Positions 63,501-64,000 of a stretch of 64,000 nucleotides of DNA are shown here, in pieces (the first letter of the stretch is position 1; every line of letters begins with the position of its first letter). This DNA comes from Bacteroidota bacterium (GTDB lineage: Bacteria > Bacteroidota > Bacteroidia > Flavobacteriales > Flavobacteriaceae). Both the position numbers and the translations under genes were made by a program. The notes beneath the pieces were generated by a model. It saw nothing but the letters and a program-made list of their open reading frames with translations. It had not been told where the DNA came from and ran no database searches. The stretch spans positions 547,604 to 611,603 of the forward strand of contig JAFDZC010000018.1 of the NCBI GenBank assembly GCA_018267095.1, given 5' to 3'.

Positions 63501-64000
63501 AGGAACTTCAGCACCTGCGGGCTATTCAGCTACGACTAACGGTACAGATTGTGACGACACCAATGCTACCATCACAGTAGGTTCTACTTACTACGCTGAT
63601 GCTGACGGTGACGGATATGGTAATGCAGCGGTTTCAACTACTGCATGTACGGCTCCATCAGGTTATGTTTCAAACAACACTGATTGTGACGATACGAACA
63701 TTTCAATCTATCAATTGGCTACCTTCTATGTAGATGCTGATGGTGACGGATGGGATAACGGAACTGCTTCAGTTTGTTCAGGAACTTCAGCACCTGCTGG
63801 CTATTCAGCTACGACTAACGGTACAGATTGTAACGATACTAATCCATTGTTGACAGACAATTGTACAGGAGGTTCAGTGGTTAACTTGACGATGTTTATC
63901 CAAGGGCATTACATTGGCGGTAACACGATGAACCCGGTTAAATTCTATCAAGATGGTGTGTCTGCGGATACCGATGTTGAGGATTTGACAGTTGAGTTAC
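57589..64000 (+). CDS. Giant secreted multi-domain surface protein with MopE-like metal-binding repeats (3' end beyond window)
   Basis: The frame is open from ATG 57589 to the window end: 2137 complete codons. A signal peptide (IFLIVFLVLSVFGLRAQ) ends near residue 36. Residues about 40-840 hold Ig/PKD-like modules (SSASRSITTPNQSQSVTVTA, LTYQWYRNTSASNSGGT, LGYQWYSNPGA) and a lectin/jelly-roll-like piece (GNVDTGNKVGFRLRNSSGN). From about 842 there are roughly 23 repeats of about 49 residues with the core YVDADGDGYG...C...PxGYS...DCDD, as in the putative metal-binding MopE family and calcium-type DxDxDG loops. Repeat 14 is split by a beta-sandwich insert (about 1507-1635). The final visible segment, LTMFIQGHYIGGNTMNPV, typically precedes a T9SS tail. 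A role as a Ca2+-dependent adhesin or surface filament is inferred. Confidence 0.85.
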   Translation, partial: MERKLHRDFTALPHLFIKQIFLIVFLVLSVFGLRAQSPVYFSSGNYNPPNNWNQNAASLMSTIAGTNIAIVTPNGSGNQYFRFYSALSGGTNFSPNSTTSDILLAANSINTLQTNTGNGSKAYYMNLASPFAATRVVFKTVGSGTTARVAAFEIQGPLRTISSASRSITTPNQSQSVTVTANLDGSLSTGQGVWLRYTTNNYSSSTVVPMTGSGTTYTASIPAQAVGATVSYYLFTSGKPASIAHADADLMTINLNNNSGSNYSYTVDSAPAAPAQPSAISGSTVVCNGSSQTYSVTNDTNATSYIWTLPSGWTGSSSTNSITVTASSTGGTISVVAQNAQGTSPSSSLTVSVATATSISSQPSTSSQNLCLGTSATALSVTANGSSLTYQWYRNTSASNSGGTLISGATSSSYTPTYTGGTAYYYCVVGGACAPTSVTSNVSGAITIGGFPNDTATYTISNGGNGGQGFGAWAYSVTGSGGTFTGGSDVGTAWGIYANSGGVTTANRPFAAELSIGQTVSMGFDNGNVDTGNKVGFRLRNSSGNVLMEFRIIGGATQYSLYDGVGSTVNDTGVNFTTAGLSNITLAYTAANTYAISITRSGVTTVLNGRTFATVTGGQVPASIEFFNSNAGNGSTNNFFFNNLTVGYPKIFVQPSTSAQTICLNGSSTALSVSAYGNSLGYQWYSNPGAVIISGANASTYSPPTNAVGSKTYYCVVSYTGSCGSASSLTSASSGTVTVKALPTATISASSASACLNGTSPNIVFNGSGGTAPYTFTYKINSGSNQTVTTTSGNSVSVPVATSTLGTFIYELVSVQDAATPSCSNPQSGSASVTVGNPATYYADADGDGYGNIAVPVQSCDGLPPMYGGYPAVTDTTDCNDNDALQHALFSFYLDQDGDGYGIGSLVSVCASDAFTPPTNYSTNNTDCNDADVNYYQTYPFYVDADGDGYGTGSLVPVCAMFDFLPPNNYSLDNTDCDDSNALKHTTFTFYVDADGDGYGSTTTDLACAVDANTPPSGYSVSDTDCDDADNTKHALFAFYVDGDSDGFGSGAPEMLCAANANAAPAGYSADNTDCDDADNLKHTTFSFYVDADNDGYGTGTPTQACGENGTTAPSGYSLVDGDCDDADPSVYRNNPLYYDSDGDGYDGGSVPGITCYGALPPGTSLTTLGSDCNDSDNSVFQSASLYTDVDGDGYTLAGSVPTCYGASLPIGTSLTSLGLDCDDNNAAIYQAVNLYVDLDGDTFTNGPSNISCIGATLPFGTTYINNPTDCDDQDPNKHASFYFYPDMDGDGYGSGTSALVCAVDQWTLPSGYSNDNTDCDDTDSAIFQSAFLYTDVDGDHHTVGFGSTVCYGASLPAGTSLTSLGQDCDDNNALVFQSSQVYVDADNDGYTVGGLMTICYGATLPSGYAYNASGAEDCNDNNAAVYQSNLLYTDADADGYDAGSATVCYGATLPNGTSLSSLGSDCDDTNNLLHQSTTLYADVDADGFGTSTPTLVCAPVSCASTNTIAVKFRVNMSAETVEAGGVHVAGNFASRGSTSLPTDWSPSAAGSQLKSVGNNVYELTVLFPSSAAGQQLQYKFLRNNTWNSGATQYSEQNISTVCGINGGGGNFNRVLTLPSQFMLVETAYDQCPSSAVNYLCDNTDCNDSNAAMHATYEFYTDADHDNYGTGSAVMVCAINAVSPPTGYSVNNTDCDDNNILVYRTGDLFTDADADGYTLGAALTMCYGAAVPAGYSATSLGEDCDDADANKYQVGLLYTDADGDGYTVGAAVAICYGNTVPAGYSLTSNGEDCDDADANKYQVGLLYTDADGDGYSVGAAVAICYGNTVPAGYSLTSNGEDCDDADSNKFQSGLFYVDADADGYTVGSAVEVCYGSGLPVGYNPFTNGEDCDDADASKYQTAMVYIDADSDGYTLGSAASICYGISIPVGYSFTSNGEDCDDTNAAIYQFATYYVDADGDGWDNGTASVCSGTSAPAGYSATTNGTDCDDTNATITVGSTYYADADGDGYGNAAVSTTACTAPSGYVSNNTDCDDTNISIYQLATFYVDADGDGWDNGTASVCSGTSAPAGYSATTNGTDCNDTNPLLTDNCTGGSVVNLTMFIQGHYIGGNTMNPVKFYQDGVSADTDVEDLTVEL
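62107..62500 (+). other. Domain insertion inside the repeat array (CBM/E-set-like)
   Basis: Within repeat 14, between CAPVSC and DNTDCNDSN, the protein reads AVKFRVNMSAETVEAGGVHV then AGNFASRG and LQYKFLRNNTWN. This is the beta-sandwich seen in starch-binding-like and other extracellular modules of Bacteroidota (VxFxVDMS...VAGNF...YKF). The repeat resumes immediately after it. Confidence 0.65.
62824..63117 (+). repeat. Nearly identical 147-base tandem duplication
   Basis: Bases 62824-62970 recur at 62971-63117 with only one or two changes (taccgtagg versus tagcgtagg, and gattgt versus gattgc). It encodes one 49-residue MopE unit, so the duplication is in frame and recent. Confidence 0.9.
63439..63846 (+). 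repeat. Second pair of closely similar units, 279 bases apart
   Basis: The unit starting at 63439 (FATYYVDADGDGWDNGTASV) is repeated at 63718 (LATFYVDADGDGWDNGTASV) with a few silent changes and one different unit in between, indicating a two-unit duplication or gene conversion. Confidence 0.8.

Larger units (their letters stand above)
60112..63870 (+). repeat. Array of ~23 degenerate ~147-base repeats encoding MopE-like units
   Basis: Each unit encodes an acidic loop of DADGDGYG type, a central Cys, a Pro-x-Gly-Tyr turn and a DCDD segment. Units differ at the DNA level except for the last third, where some copies are nearly identical. Confidence 0.85.

Noticed and set aside
60112-63870. Possible CRISPR array because of regular repeats
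   Set aside because: The ~147-base units are coding, in frame and degenerate, without constant short repeats and unique spacers; no cas gene is near.

Overview
The window comes from a member of the Bacteroidota, almost certainly Flavobacteriaceae and close to Flavobacterium. The evidence is convergent: TAnnTTTG promoter boxes, near absence of Shine-Dalgarno sequences (with one striking exception at rpsU), a SusC/SusD pair, proteins with type IX secretion (T9SS) sorting tails, a long-form urocanate hydratase, a fused E1 alpha/beta branched-chain dehydrogenase, and the gene order tRNA-Thr / tRNA-Tyr / tRNA-Thr / tuf / tRNA-Trp / secE / nusG / rplKAJL / rpoBC / DUF3467. It is chromosomal; no insertion sequence, prophage or CRISPR array is visible.

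Layout. 1-4.6 kb is the end of a phenylacetate catabolic cluster (thiolase, PaaZ, an enoyl-CoA hydratase, PaaY). 4.6-9.1 kb encodes branched-chain amino acid breakdown: E2, aminotransferase and fused E1, with only 3 and 26 bases between genes, and no E3. 9.1-18.8 kb is mixed housekeeping: a methyltransferase, DUF4136 lipoprotein, hutU, two small divergent genes (DUF5522 and a HExxH protein), a T9SS surface protein, a PLP enzyme, a LysM glucosaminidase and hemL. 18.9-23.7 kb holds two small periplasmic proteins facing a four-gene envelope unit whose centre is an MbnP-like lipoprotein and a dihaem MbnH/MauG-like lipoprotein, flanked by a Cys/His-rich small protein and an outer-membrane protein with a Cys cluster. 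23.8-27.0 kb has lysS, lipB and rnhB. 27.2-37.3 kb is an AT-richer surface locus: SusC, SusD, two lipoproteins, a T9SS beta-propeller and a putative porin. 37.5-43.6 kb has cystathionine beta-synthase-like, exonuclease, PspC, HhH protein, acyl-CoA dehydrogenase, rpsU, xerC-like recombinase and hpf. 43.6-57.3 kb is the translation/transcription superoperon. 57.6 kb to the end is a giant, unfinished T9SS-type surface protein with about 23 MopE-like metal-binding repeats.

How it works together. The left end converts phenylacetyl-CoA and branched-chain amino acids to acyl-CoAs and acetyl-CoA. The MbnP/MbnH unit is the most unusual functional module: by analogy with characterised pairs, the dihaem enzyme would oxidise a Trp of its partner to build a copper site. 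The rpsU gene carries a perfect Shine-Dalgarno in a genome that otherwise avoids them, matching the described autoregulation of bS21 in Flavobacterium. Several genes have a -7 box exactly four bases before the start codon, which predicts leaderless mRNAs. Two families of imperfect intergenic repeats are scattered through the window.
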